Assembly (NCBI GenBank): GCA_036381195.1
Contig: DASVDH010000076.1
Coordinates: 1-64,000 of the forward strand
Direction of reading: 5' to 3'
DNA: 64,000 nt
Origin: RSA9 sp036381195
GTDB lineage: Bacteria > Gemmatimonadota > Gemmatimonadetes > Longimicrobiales > RSA9
In this document: piece after piece, positions 1 to 8,283 of the stretch
Layout: each line of letters starts with the position of its first letter
How positions within the stretch are numbered: position 1 is the first letter of the stretch
Position numbers and translations under genes: made by a program
The notes under the pieces: model-generated
Database searches by the model: none
Seen by the model: the letters and a program-made list of their open reading frames with translations, nothing else
Told to the model about the DNA's origin: nothing

Positions 1-2
1 GC

Positions 3-311
3 CCCGCCCCGCTGACCAGGAGGCTGGAAAAGAAGGTACGCGAGGTCTGCATCCATGCCTACCAGGTCATGGGATGCCGGGACTACGCCCGTCTCGATAT
101 CCGGATCTCGAAGGACAATCATCCCTACGTGCTGGAGATCAACCCCAATCCCGATCTCACCGAGGGCGTGTCCTTCATGGAAAGCGCCGAAGCGGCAGGC
201 CACAGCTTCGGCGAGATGCTGGCCACGATCGTGGAGCTGGCGCTGGAGCGGAAGCCGGCCGACCCCGGCGTCACGCCGCCACCGCCGCTGCCGGATATGA
301 CTTCGGCATGA
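3..311 (+). CDS. ATP-grasp ligase (D-Ala-D-Ala ligase-like), C-terminal part
   Basis: This gene is cut by the left window edge; about 102 codons remain, read in the frame beginning at base 3. The residue run GCRDYARLDIRI followed by VLEINPNPDL is the metal-binding end of an ATP-grasp fold, where the conserved Glu and Asn (ExNxNP) coordinate magnesium, as in D-alanine--D-alanine ligases and carboxylate-amine ligases. The tail after this motif is short and proline-rich. The enzyme should ligate a carboxylate to an amine with ATP, but the substrate cannot be read from the C-terminus. A cell-wall DdlA/B role and a peptide-ligase role are both possible. Confidence 0.8.
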   Translation, partial: PAPLTRRLEKKVREVCIHAYQVMGCRDYARLDIRISKDNHPYVLEINPNPDLTEGVSFMESAEAAGHSFGEMLATIVELALERKPADPGVTPPPPLPDMTSA

Positions 312-382
312 CGGACAGGACGGACTTGACTCCCGCTTGACTGCTGCGTCCAAGCTTCGGACGTCAGTCACCGGAGAAGCCG

Positions 383-1906
383 ATGGGAGTCCGCCACGCC
401 TCAGCCCTCGTCATTGCGGTTGCGCTTCTCAGCGCGTGCATCATTCGCAGCACCAGCATCTCGCAAGTGAGCACCGCCCAGCCCGGACCGGTGACGACCC
501 CGGCCCGGCTGCACCTGCTGGACGGCAGCATCGCGCTGGTGCGCTCGCCCTGGACAATCGCCAGGGATACCGTGCTCGGCTCCTTTGCAGTTTATGATCC
601 CCGCCTTCAGCTGACCGACTCGCTGCGCGCCTTGCCACTGGATCGGGTCGCCGGCATTGAGACATACATCGCGAAGACCAACTCGGGCGCGAGCATCGGG
701 GCGAGCGTGCTTGCGACCGGGGTTGCCGCGCTTGGCACCGCAGCCCTCGCCGTCGCCATCTTCGGCTCATGCCCAACCGTCTACTCCGACTCGGCGGGCG
801 TGGAGCGGCTTGAGTCCGAGGGATTTTCCTATTCCCTGGCACCGCTGCTCGAGGCGCGGGATGTGGATCTGCTGCGCGCGCGACCAGGCGCGGACGGTCG
901 CATCCGGCTGACGGTGCGGAACGAGGCCGCCGAAACGCACTATATCAATCACATCGAGCTGCTCGCTGTGCAGCACGCAGACTCGGAAGCAGTGGCACCC
1001 GATGCAACCGGGCTTCCGCTCGCACTGGGTGGCTGGGTGTCCTACCGCGCCACCGATCGTGACGGACGGAATGCCGTGGCCACCCTCGCCGAGGCGGATT
1101 CGCTGGTGTACGCCAGCGACAGCGCGTCGTTCAACCCGGCTGACACCACCCGGCTCCATGACTGGATCAGCATCACGCTGCCCGCCATTGATGCAGACAG
1201 CGTGGCGATCCTGCTCCGCGCCCGCAACAGTCTCTTCACCACCGTGCTCCTGTACGACCAGATGCTGGCCCGGCGGGGAGCGCATGCCGTGGACTGGATT
1301 GGCCGGGATCTCGCCAATATCGGCAGCGTCCTCGCGCTCAGCCGCTGGTATTCCGCGGAGCTGGGAATGCACCTTCAGGTCCGGGATGGCGCCGCCTGGC
1401 GTGACGCCGCTCGCCTGGGAGACCCGGGCCCCATCGCCTGGGAGGAAACGGCGGTCGTGGTGCCGGTGCGCCGGAGAGTGCCGAATACCGTGCGGCTCTG
1501 GTTCCCCACCGACGCCTGGCGCATTGACCGGGTACGGGTCGCCGCCAACTTCCGCCGGCCACGCTGGCGCGCCATCGCCGCCGAGTCGCTGCGCGACCCC
1601 CGCGGCATCGAGCAGGACTCGCTGCGCGCGCAGATCGCGGAGGCCGACGACGCCTACCTGGTCACGCAGCCGGGCGACGCGTTCACGGTGGAATTTCCCA
1701 CCCGTTCGGCCGACGATGGCGACCAGTTCCTGCTTGCCATGCAGGGCTACTATATCGAGTGGATTCGGCCGGCCTGGGCAGCACGGCCTGACGCGGGGCC
1801 GTTCATGCCCGGCAACGACGTGCTGCGCCACACGCTCGAACGCTGGCAGCAGCAGCGCAACCTGTTCGAGCAGCGGTTCTTCGGGTCACGATTGGCCGTG
1901 AGGTGA
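383..1906 (+). CDS. Predicted lipoprotein of unknown function, 507 aa
   Basis: The start ATG has GGAG a few bases upstream. The N-terminus is a short hydrophobic stretch ending LLSAC, a lipobox with Cys19 as the lipidated residue. The first ~90 mature residues (HLLDGSIALV, DRVAGIETY) resemble a small sheet domain. A hydrophobic Ala/Gly-rich stretch follows near residues 108-130 (ATGVAALGTAALAVAIF), then a long segment rich in Asp, Arg and aromatic residues. I do not recognise the family. It is followed by two further genes for exported proteins with GTGA-type overlaps, so the three are probably co-transcribed and act together in the envelope. The role is unknown. Confidence 0.7.
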   Translation: MGVRHASALVIAVALLSACIIRSTSISQVSTAQPGPVTTPARLHLLDGSIALVRSPWTIARDTVLGSFAVYDPRLQLTDSLRALPLDRVAGIETYIAKTNSGASIGASVLATGVAALGTAALAVAIFGSCPTVYSDSAGVERLESEGFSYSLAPLLEARDVDLLRARPGADGRIRLTVRNEAAETHYINHIELLAVQHADSEAVAPDATGLPLALGGWVSYRATDRDGRNAVATLAEADSLVYASDSASFNPADTTRLHDWISITLPAIDADSVAILLRARNSLFTTVLLYDQMLARRGAHAVDWIGRDLANIGSVLALSRWYSAELGMHLQVRDGAAWRDAARLGDPGPIAWEETAVVVPVRRRVPNTVRLWFPTDAWRIDRVRVAANFRRPRWRAIAAESLRDPRGIEQDSLRAQIAEADDAYLVTQPGDAFTVEFPTRSADDGDQFLLAMQGYYIEWIRPAWAARPDAGPFMPGNDVLRHTLERWQQQRNLFEQRFFGSRLAVR

Positions 1907-1908
1907 TC

Positions 1909-2307
1909 ATGCGACACGGTTTCCTGCTCCTGGCATTGGGCATCAGCGCCTGCGCGGTGGGCGGCAACCCGCGCAGCTACCCGCTCGCGCTCCAGCCCGC
2001 CGGCGCCATGGCCGCTGCCCAGGTGGCCCACCAGGGCACGTTCGAGGGCGAACTCCTCACCGTGGACGACTCCTCGATCGTCATGCTCACCGGTCCACGC
2101 CAGCTTCGCCGATTCCGCCTGGGAGACGTCGTCACCTTCCGCACAAAGCCGTCGTCCATCGCCTGGGACGATCCCAGGGGCAAGCGGGACCTGACGCCCG
2201 CCGAGCTGCGACGACTGCAGCTGGTCAGCCGCTATCCCTACGGTGCCAGCACCGGTGTGCTGGCGCAAATTGGCGATCTCACGGTCAGTGCGGAGGGGAC
2301 GCCGTGA
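1909..2307 (+). CDS. Small predicted lipoprotein, 132 aa
   Basis: Start chosen at the ATG giving MRHGFLLLALGISACAVGG, a classic short lipoprotein signal with lipobox ISAC; GAGGTGAT lies just upstream. A GTG six bases earlier overlaps the previous stop and is an alternative. The mature part contains FEGELLTVDDSSIVML and RLGDVVTFRTK, which look like a small beta-barrel or sheet repeat, and the upstream gene has a comparable LLDGS segment near its N-terminus. The last bases overlap the next gene (GTGA). No family recognised. It is probably an envelope protein made with its two neighbours. Confidence 0.65.
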   Translation: MRHGFLLLALGISACAVGGNPRSYPLALQPAGAMAAAQVAHQGTFEGELLTVDDSSIVMLTGPRQLRRFRLGDVVTFRTKPSSIAWDDPRGKRDLTPAELRRLQLVSRYPYGASTGVLAQIGDLTVSAEGTP

Positions 2308-3083
2308 CGCGAGCCTTCGTTTCCCTGACCATGCTGGCTCTCTGCCCTTCCGCCGCGGCGCTCGCCCAGCGCGCCGTGCGGCCTCCCCAGGATGATCACG
2401 CGTTCGCGGATGCGGCACGGGTGGCCGCGGTGGAATACCAGAACAGAAACGCAGCCATCCGGGCCGGCTATCGCCGGGTGGGTGTCAGTTTTCCGTCCAT
2501 GGGCGAGCACTGGATCCAGGCCAGACTCGTGATCCGCGGCACCGTGGACTCTACGAGGCCGTCGCTGCTTTCGTACGTGGTGGTTCGCGGGCGTCCGGTG
2601 CTGGCCGGGGTGGGCTGGGTGCTGACCAGGGATTCCGCATCCGGCATGCCGATGTCACCGGTGCCGGAGTGGCATGAACATCACGGCACGCTGGCCGAGG
2701 CGAGCTTTGGCGGGATGCACGGGCCGTCTGGCAGCGGCGTGGCGGTGCTGCACGCATGGATCAATGTGCCCAACCCGGCTGGCGCATTCAAAACTGACAA
2801 TTGGGCCCTGCCCTGGGTCAGCGCCGGCCTGGCGCCACCAGCACACCCTGACCCTGACGCAGCGCGCGCACTGTCACTGGTGAGCGATGGGCCCGACTAC
2901 TGGCAGGAGTGGATGCGCTGGCGAGAACTGGATCCCGGCCTGCTCGTGCCGGTAACCGATTCGGTACGGGTGCTGCTCGCCAAGGAATATTCCGTCACGA
3001 CACTCGAACCGCTTCTCTCCTCGCTGTGGCAACACTGGGCCGGGCAACTGGGATTGCCACACGGAGAGATGAAAGGGCATTGA
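2304..3083 (+). CDS. Exported protein of unknown function, 259 aa
   Basis: GTG start overlapping the preceding stop codon. The N-terminus (VTRAFVSLTMLALCPSAAALAQ) is a Sec signal with likely cleavage after ALA or AAA-LAQ. The mature protein has a central histidine-rich run, PEWHEHHG, followed by a Gly-rich stretch (EASFGGMHGPSGSG) and WINVPNPAGAF, so metal binding is conceivable but unproven. It is the last gene of the three-gene secreted cluster; the next gene is convergent, 60 bases away. I do not recognise a family, and the function is not assigned. Confidence 0.65.
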   Translation: MTRAFVSLTMLALCPSAAALAQRAVRPPQDDHAFADAARVAAVEYQNRNAAIRAGYRRVGVSFPSMGEHWIQARLVIRGTVDSTRPSLLSYVVVRGRPVLAGVGWVLTRDSASGMPMSPVPEWHEHHGTLAEASFGGMHGPSGSGVAVLHAWINVPNPAGAFKTDNWALPWVSAGLAPPAHPDPDAARALSLVSDGPDYWQEWMRWRELDPGLLVPVTDSVRVLLAKEYSVTTLEPLLSSLWQHWAGQLGLPHGEMKGH

Positions 3084-3143
3084 CAGGGCAAGCAGGGGGT
3101 CGCTCGCTACTGGCTGTCGGTCCTGCTCGCCCTGCTCGCCCCG

Positions 3144-3746
3144 TTACCCGACCGCCAATCTCAGAAACTCGTCCCTCGTCCGCGAATCATCCCGGAACGA
3201 GCCGCGGAGCGCACTGGAGATGGTCTTCGAGTTCTGCTTCTCCACGCCGCGCATCATCATGCAGAGATGGTAGGCCTCGACCACCACTCCCACCCCCTCC
3301 GGCCGCAGCACGTCCCAGACCGCGTCCGCGATCTGGTCCGTCATCCGTTCCTGCACCTGCAGCCGCCTCGCGAAGATCTCCACGATGCGCGGCAGCTTGG
3401 ACAGGCCGAGGATCTTCCCCTTGGGGATGTACGCCACGTGCACTTTGCCGAAGAACGGCAGCAAGTGATGCTCGCACAGCGAGTACATCTCGATGTCCTT
3501 CACGAGCACCATGTTGTGATGGTCCTCGTCGAAGATCGCATCCCCGATCACCTGCTCGACGGACAGACGGTAGCCGCGCGTGAGCCACATCAGGCTCTTC
3601 TCCACCCGCTCCGGCGTCCGCACCAGCCCCTGCCGCTCCGGGTCTTCCCCCAGCCGCCGCAGCACCTCGCGGATCAGGTCCTCGAAGGCGATGTCCTGCA
3701 GCCGTGCCGCCCCCGCGGCGCTCGCGGTCTGTCTCGCCACGCTCAT
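3144..3746 (-). CDS. folE: GTP cyclohydrolase I
   Basis: 200 aa, normal length for the family. It converts GTP to 7,8-dihydroneopterin triphosphate, the first step of folate and of 7-deazaguanine (queuosine) synthesis. Zinc ligands are visible: Cys91 and His94 in SLCEHHLLPFFG, and Cys162 in YHLCMMMRGVEK. The family block GLSKLPRIVEIFARRLQVQE is intact. It lies downstream of queD on the same strand with a 94-base gap. As QueD uses the FolE product, the pair probably supplies queuosine precursor as well as folate. Confidence 0.96.
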   Translation of the reverse strand: MSVARQTASAAGAARLQDIAFEDLIREVLRRLGEDPERQGLVRTPERVEKSLMWLTRGYRLSVEQVIGDAIFDEDHHNMVLVKDIEMYSLCEHHLLPFFGKVHVAYIPKGKILGLSKLPRIVEIFARRLQVQERMTDQIADAVWDVLRPEGVGVVVEAYHLCMMMRGVEKQNSKTISSALRGSFRDDSRTRDEFLRLAVG

Positions 3747-3840
3747 TCAGCTCCCTCCCGGCCGTGTCGCGGGCCGCCGTTCTGCTCCCGCGTGAGATCC
3801 CTGCCGAGCAGCCGACCCGCCGCCGCTCCGCGCCGCCTTC

Positions 3841-4257
3841 TCAACCCCCGGAGTACTCCACGTAGTTCCGCGGCGTCTCCCAGAGCACGAGGCGCACGAG
3901 CCGCACGTGTTCCGGAAACGCATCCGCCAGGCGCTCCCAGATCCGCACCACGAGGTTCTCCGTGGTCGGATTGGCGCCCTCCAGCCACGGCACATCCAGA
4001 TTCAGGTTGCGGTGGTCCACGTCCTGGATCACCCGCGCTTCCACCAGCTCCTTCAGCTCCTTGAGGTCAAAGACGTAGCCGGTCTCCGGGTCGATCTCTC
4101 CTTCGACCGTGACATCCAGCTCGTAGTTGTGACCGTGCCAGTTGGGACTCGCGCAGAGGCCGAAGACGCTGCGGTTCCGCTCCGCCGTCCAGTCCTCCCG
4201 CGCGAGCCGATGCGCGGCGCTGAAGTGCAGCCGCCGGGTCACTCGCACGCGTGGCAA
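3841..4257 (-). CDS. queD: 6-carboxy-5,6,7,8-tetrahydropterin synthase (QueD/PTPS family)
   Basis: 138 aa. It converts dihydroneopterin triphosphate to 6-carboxytetrahydropterin in queuosine synthesis. Zinc-binding histidines are visible in FSAAHRL and WHGHNYE; the catalytic Cys sits six residues before HGH (CASPNWHGH), a spacing closer to PTPS than to E. coli QueD. The C-terminal motif NPTTENLVVRIWERL is conserved. I chose the TTG at 4257 because AGGAGG lies five bases upstream; a GTG nine bases further in is the alternative. The open frame extends further upstream but with arginine-rich, non-conserved sequence. Next to folE, the product source. Confidence 0.92.
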   Translation of the reverse strand: MPRVRVTRRLHFSAAHRLAREDWTAERNRSVFGLCASPNWHGHNYELDVTVEGEIDPETGYVFDLKELKELVEARVIQDVDHRNLNLDVPWLEGANPTTENLVVRIWERLADAFPEHVRLVRLVLWETPRNYVEYSGG

Positions 4258-4704
4258 TCTCGCCTCCTCGCTCTCGGCCCCCGACGACCCGACGATCGAA
4301 GCCCGATCCGAGCGCCCGGACGCGAACGCCCGACCCGGACCCGCGCTCGACCGCGCCCCCCCTGCGGTTCGCCGGGAGCGTGGACGCCGCCCCTCCCGCT
4401 CGCAAGGCGAGCGCGCCGCGCACGCACGCCTCGCACGCACCGACCGCCGACGCGGGCAGGAACGGGGCCACGGTCGGATCCCGAGGGCTGGACGAAACGG
4501 GCCGGCCCGCGCGGTCGCTCGGGCCGGCCCTGGATGGTGCGTGGAAGGGTTTTCTTGAAGCCCGGTTGCTCACGTCTGGTGACTTCCCCACGCCTTCCCG
4601 CCTTCCCCTCCGGGGGCCTGACGTCCGGCACGGGAGCGAGTCCCGGCTTCAGTCTTGTCGGCTCAAGAATGGGACCCTTCCGCACACCGCTGGACAGGCG
4701 CAAT
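4258..4704 (-). other. Gene-free leader between rpiB and queD with several hairpins
   Basis: This 447-base stretch upstream of queD has no credible coding sequence. It holds an 11-bp inverted repeat, GGGCCGGCCCG (4499-4509) with CGGGCCGGCCC (4520-4530), 10-base loop and no T-run. Near 4560-4680, read on the minus strand, there are short stem-loops (UCUUG/CAAGA, CCCC/GGGG, UCAC/GUGA) enclosed by a possible GAAGCC/GGCUUC helix. A structured leader is plausible, but I cannot match it to a known riboswitch. Confidence 0.35.
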
Positions 4705-5352
4705 CTACCGCGGCACCGCGCGGAAGTCAATGCCGGAAAGCACCTTGCCTGCATCCAGTGCGTTGATCTTCTCCACCCGCCGCGCGTGTCGCCCGCCCGC
4801 GAACGCGGTCCCCAGCCACGTCTCCACGACCTGCCGCGCCAGCACCGTGCCGACGAGGCCCGCGCCCAGCGTCAACACGTTCGCATCGTTGTGCTCGCGT
4901 GCGTTGCGCGCGCTCGAGACATCGTAGCAGAGCGAGGCCCGCACCCCCGGCACCTTGTTGGCCACCATCGCGCTCCCGATCCCGGCGCCGTCCACCATGA
5001 TCCCGCGCCAGGCCGCGCCCCGCGCCACCTCCAGCGCTACCGCGCGCGCGTAGTCCGGGTAATCCACCGGCTCCGTGGAATGACACCCCACATCCCGCAC
5101 CGCGTAGCCGAGCCCGGCGAGGAACGGCTTCAACTCCTCTTTCAGCAGGTATCCCCCGTGGTCCGCGCCGAGCGCGACGACGCGCGCGTCCGGCGCGACC
5201 GCCCGCGGCGCATCCGCGCGCTCGATCACCACGCCGAGCCGCTCCGCCAGCCGGCGCGCGGATGGTGCCACCGCGTCCTCCGGGCCCACCCGCACCGCTT
5301 CGCCCCGCCGCGCCGCCGCCCGGACGGCCTCTTCCGTCACGATCGTCCGCAT
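4705..5352 (-). CDS. RpiB/LacAB-family sugar-phosphate isomerase with N-terminal extension
   Basis: 215 aa against ~150 for typical ribose-5-phosphate isomerase B. The core begins near residue 57 with LGADHGGYLLKEEL and continues through DVGCHSTEPVDYPDY and SARNAREHNDANVLTLG, all hallmarks of RpiB. The first ~50 residues (TEEAV...PSARRLAERLGV) form an extra small module also seen on other enzymes, including some from microcompartment loci. At the position of the E. coli catalytic Cys66 (in GILICGTG) this protein has Asp121 (GIMVDGAGIG). Function as a ribose- or other pentose-phosphate isomerase is likely, but the changed catalytic residue makes the substrate uncertain. Its stop overlaps nothing downstream; the protease gene upstream overlaps its start by one base. 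Confidence 0.85.
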   Translation of the reverse strand: MRTIVTEEAVRAAARRGEAVRVGPEDAVAPSARRLAERLGVVIERADAPRAVAPDARVVALGADHGGYLLKEELKPFLAGLGYAVRDVGCHSTEPVDYPDYARAVALEVARGAAWRGIMVDGAGIGSAMVANKVPGVRASLCYDVSSARNAREHNDANVLTLGAGLVGTVLARQVVETWLGTAFAGGRHARRVEKINALDAGKVLSGIDFRAVPR

Positions 5353-6035
5353 CAGGGCACGATGTCCGGCGCCACGTGATACAGCACCTGCACGGTCGCC
5401 CGGTCCGCCGCGCTGAGCCGATCCACCGGCACATGCATCGCCATCACGTCTTCGCTGTTCGGGGAATGCCGGCCGATGCCCAGCACATGACCGAGCTCGT
5501 GCAGCACCACCCGCTTCGCGCCCGCCGGATTGCTCGCCTCGGCGCGGCTGATGTAGACCATCATGCGCACGCGGCTCGGCTCGCCGCCCACGCGGAACGG
5601 CCGCAGCCGGCGCGCTTCCTCATCCGGGCACGACCACGTCAGGCCCCTCGCCGTCACGGCCGCCGGCGGACAGCCCGCCGTGTCCACCGGGATGGGGTCG
5701 CCTGACCAGAACACGACGACGTCCGCGTCCTCCACCCTCGCCGCTTCCGCGAACCGGAACTCCCTGAAGAGCACCGCCTCCTCCCACTGTGCCGCCGCCT
5801 CCCGGAACGCGTCCCGCAAGAGCGCTGCGCGCTCCGCGTCCTCGCCGCCGGACACGTACACCCGGATCGTCGCGCCCGCCGGCCAGCGCAGCACGGTCGG
5901 AGGATCTGTGTCGAACGTGAAGTCGTACGCCTGCGTCTCCGCCGGGATCGTCGGCGAGTCGCACGCCGCGAGGCCCGCGGCGAGCAGCGGCAGCGCCGCC
6001 AGCGCCCGGACGCCCCGCCGCGCACGCCCGCTCAC
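5352..6035 (-). CDS. Matrixin-like zinc metalloprotease, lipoprotein
   Basis: 227 aa. The signal peptide ends GLAAC (lipobox, Cys25). Near the C-terminus, VVLHELGHVLGIGRH gives the extended zinc motif HExxHxxGxxH (His179, Glu180, His183, with a His at 190 one position beyond the usual third-ligand spacing), followed by EDVMAMH, which fits a Met-turn. These are features of metzincins such as matrixins. The N-terminal half (FTFDTDPPTVLRWPAGATIRVY) resembles the start of matrixin catalytic domains. The product should be an outer-envelope protease. It lies between an envelope protein and rpiB, with one-base and four-base overlaps, suggesting one operon. Confidence 0.8.
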   Translation of the reverse strand: MSGRARRGVRALAALPLLAAGLAACDSPTIPAETQAYDFTFDTDPPTVLRWPAGATIRVYVSGGEDAERAALLRDAFREAAAQWEEAVLFREFRFAEAARVEDADVVVFWSGDPIPVDTAGCPPAAVTARGLTWSCPDEEARRLRPFRVGGEPSRVRMMVYISRAEASNPAGAKRVVLHELGHVLGIGRHSPNSEDVMAMHVPVDRLSAADRATVQVLYHVAPDIVP

Positions 6036-6694
6036 CGCACGCCCTCCATCAGCGTCACGCCCACCTGCAGCGCGAACCGGTAGACCATCCCGTCCACGCC
6101 TCGCGTCCCGGATCCCAGGCCATCCCGCAGGGCCACGCTCCCGAACGGATGCGCCTGCCCCAGCGCCGTCACCGAGACGCGCGCGCCGCCCAGCGCGACC
6201 CCGGCGCCCCCGCCCACCTCCAGGAGCGGCTGCACTCGATTGGTGCCGCCGAACACCCCGCTGTCGGACCGGTACCCGATCACCCCTATCCCGCCACGCA
6301 CGTGGAACCGCTCACCGAGGCGCCGCCGCAGCGCCACCACCGCGTGGCCGACCCCCAGGTCGCCCGCCTCCCACGTCTCCCTGCCCTGCCGGCCCTCGAG
6401 CCGGCCGAACGTCCACCCCGCGGACACCTCGAGCGCGAGCCCCTCCTTCAGCCCCGTGCGCCCCGCCACGACCAGCAACGGCGCAACGGCCGGCACCGCC
6501 TCGAACGCCTGCCCGCGCGTCGGATCCGCGGGAAGCGCCGCCGCGCCCTCCACAAGAGGCGTCGACACCACGACCCCCGCGCGCGCCTCGAGCGAGAAGC
6601 CATCCTGGGCCAGCGCCCGGCACGGGACCAGCAGCACGCCCAGGCCAAGGGCCACCGCCAGGCCCGCACTGCACGGCCGAAACCGTGATTCCAT
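6032..6694 (-). CDS. Predicted outer-membrane beta-barrel protein
   Basis: 220 aa from the ATG at 6694, which has GGAG six bases upstream; longer in-frame starts precede a poor N-terminus. A signal peptide ends CRALAQ. The mature sequence alternates polar and hydrophobic residues with many Gly and Val (FSLEARAGVVVSTPLV, LALEVSAGWTFGRLEG, LLEVGGGAGVALGGARVSV) and ends with hydrophobic FALQVGVTLMEGVR, typical of small 8-strand barrels. No enzyme motif. It overlaps the protease gene by four bases. Structural or porin-like role inferred only from the barrel pattern. Confidence 0.65.
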   Translation of the reverse strand: MESRFRPCSAGLAVALGLGVLLVPCRALAQDGFSLEARAGVVVSTPLVEGAAALPADPTRGQAFEAVPAVAPLLVVAGRTGLKEGLALEVSAGWTFGRLEGRQGRETWEAGDLGVGHAVVALRRRLGERFHVRGGIGVIGYRSDSGVFGGTNRVQPLLEVGGGAGVALGGARVSVTALGQAHPFGSVALRDGLGSGTRGVDGMVYRFALQVGVTLMEGVR

Positions 6695-7381
6695 CACCTG
6701 CTCCGGGATCCGGGGTCGCGCAGCCGGCCAACAGACCCTCATGTCGGCTGCCGGCTCCCACACCACCGCGCGTGGCGATCCGCCGCGCCGCGGAGCCAAC
6801 AACCTACGCCCGCCCGCCTCGTCAGCCAAGGCCGCCGCACTGCGACGCGGGGCCAGACTCGCCCGTCACCCCGGACCGGACGGCAAAAAAGACGAGCGGC
6901 CGTCTTCTTCGACGACCGCCCGCCCTACCGCGGCGCTCTCCCCGGAGTTCCCGTTCGCCGCGGCACGAACCGCGTTGTGCGCCACACTCCCTCCGCAGGT
7001 TCGGTTCCAATCGGCGCCCCGCACCGTAAGTGTATATACCACAATCAATTCGGCCGCCACCGTCCACCGGCCGGCCGTGCCGTTTCCGTCAACTCTTGCG
7101 CAGTTTCGCCAGAAAATTCCGCCCCCTCCCGCACCGGCGCCCCCGCGCCGTGCCGGCCACCCGCGCCCCCCGGCACGGCGGCCACCGGTGCGGCCGCGCC
7201 CGGCGCCGGCGCGCCCGCCGGCCGGCGCCGCTCCGCCCCCTGCCGAGGCGCCGCCCCCGACGCTGGCGCCCGCGCGCAGGCGGCGGGAAACACGGGGCGT
7301 CGATGGTCCTCCGCGCCGCCCTCGACGCTGGGGTAAGCGCGTGGGCGTCGCAGAGCCGCGGGCGCCGATGGCCTGCGGCCC
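6695..7381. other. Gene-free region between envelope operon and nfo
   Basis: 687 bases without a convincing gene. A short AT island (7031-7050, containing TATATA) stands out against the GC background and may hold the promoter for the envelope-protease-rpiB genes, but no clear -35/-10 pair was found. Bases 7130-7330 are very GC-rich low-complexity sequence; frames through it give Ala/Pro/Arg-rich translations without family resemblance. A small minus-strand terminator-like hairpin is at 6885-6906. Confidence 0.4.
6885..6906 (-). terminator. Possible intrinsic terminator downstream of nfo
   Basis: On the minus strand AAGACG and CGTCTT pair across the loop GCCGCT and are followed by a run of T (A6 at 6885-6890 on the plus strand, two of which belong to the stem). 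It lies about 480 bases past the nfo stop, so its target transcript is uncertain. Confidence 0.4.
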
Positions 7382-8245
7382 TCAACGCCGGCGGTAGGCG
7401 CGCAGGCGCCGCAGGTTCTTGCGGTCGCTCGCCACTTCGTCGCCGTCCTTGGGCGTTTCCAGGATCTTCGGGATCGCTCGGAACCGGTGGTCCCTCATCA
7501 GCCGCCGGAACGGCTCCGCGCCCAGCTTCCCCTTGCCGATGTGCGCGTGCCGGTCGCGCCGGCTGCCCAGCGGCGCCGCGGAATCGTTGAGATGGAACAG
7601 CCGCAGGTGCTCCAATCCGATGGCCTGGTCGAACCGGCGGAACACGCCGTCGTAGTCGTCGCGGATGTCGTAGCCGGCGGCCCACACGTGGCAGAGGTCC
7701 ATGCACACGCCCACGCGCCGGCGCAGCGACGCGCGGATGCGCCGGCGCAGCTCGGCCAGCTCCTCGAACGTCGCGCCGAGGGCGGTGCCACCGCCGGCCG
7801 TCGTTTCGAGCAGGACCATCGTGCGGCCCCGGATGCCCGCGAGCGCCTGCTCGATGGCGCGCGCGTTGCGCTCGATCCCGCGCTCGCGGTCGCCGTCCGT
7901 GGCGTTCCCCGGATGGCTGACCAGGAACTCGATGCCCAGGGCGACGCAGCGCGCCAGCTCGGACCGGAACGCCTCGAGCGACCGCCGGTGCAGCCTCTCG
8001 TCGGGCGTCGCGAGATTGATCAGGTAGGAATCGTGCGCCGCGACCGTCCGGATGCCGTACTCGCGTCGCGCCCGCCGGAACGCCTCCACCTCCGCGGGCT
8101 CGAGGCTCCGCTCCTTCCACTGGCTCGGCGGCTTGGTGAAGAGCTGGAGCACGGCCGTGCCGAGCCGGGCCGCCCGCTCCGGCGCTCGCGACACGCCCCC
8201 CGCAGCGGAGACGTGCGCGCCGAGTTCGTCCGCTTCCCGCCTCAC
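7382..8245 (-). CDS. nfo: Deoxyribonuclease IV (endonuclease IV, AP endonuclease)
   Basis: 287 aa, family length 280-290. It cleaves 5' to abasic sites in base-excision repair and uses three metal ions. The Nfo/Xyl-isomerase-like barrel motifs are in order: LGAHVSAAGG near the start, VSHPGN, VLLETTAG (metal Glu), GVCMDLCHVWAAGYDIR (metal Asp/His), HLNDS followed by DRHAHIGKG (His ligands), and KILETPK at the end. The start is shared by a short divergent spacing with ppa, 38 bases away. Cytoplasmic. Confidence 0.95.
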   Translation of the reverse strand: MRREADELGAHVSAAGGVSRAPERAARLGTAVLQLFTKPPSQWKERSLEPAEVEAFRRARREYGIRTVAAHDSYLINLATPDERLHRRSLEAFRSELARCVALGIEFLVSHPGNATDGDRERGIERNARAIEQALAGIRGRTMVLLETTAGGGTALGATFEELAELRRRIRASLRRRVGVCMDLCHVWAAGYDIRDDYDGVFRRFDQAIGLEHLRLFHLNDSAAPLGSRRDRHAHIGKGKLGAEPFRRLMRDHRFRAIPKILETPKDGDEVASDRKNLRRLRAYRRR

Positions 8246-8283
8246 CGGTCCGTGATTCGGGCCATCGCCTTGCGGAGAGTCCT

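Noticed and set aside
4561..4690. Possible cobalamin riboswitch upstream of queD (minus strand GGGAAGGCG and AGUCACCAGAC)
   Set aside because: Only the 3' fragments resemble the B12 consensus; the B12 box GCCACUG and the 5' core are absent, and queD is not a usual B12 target.
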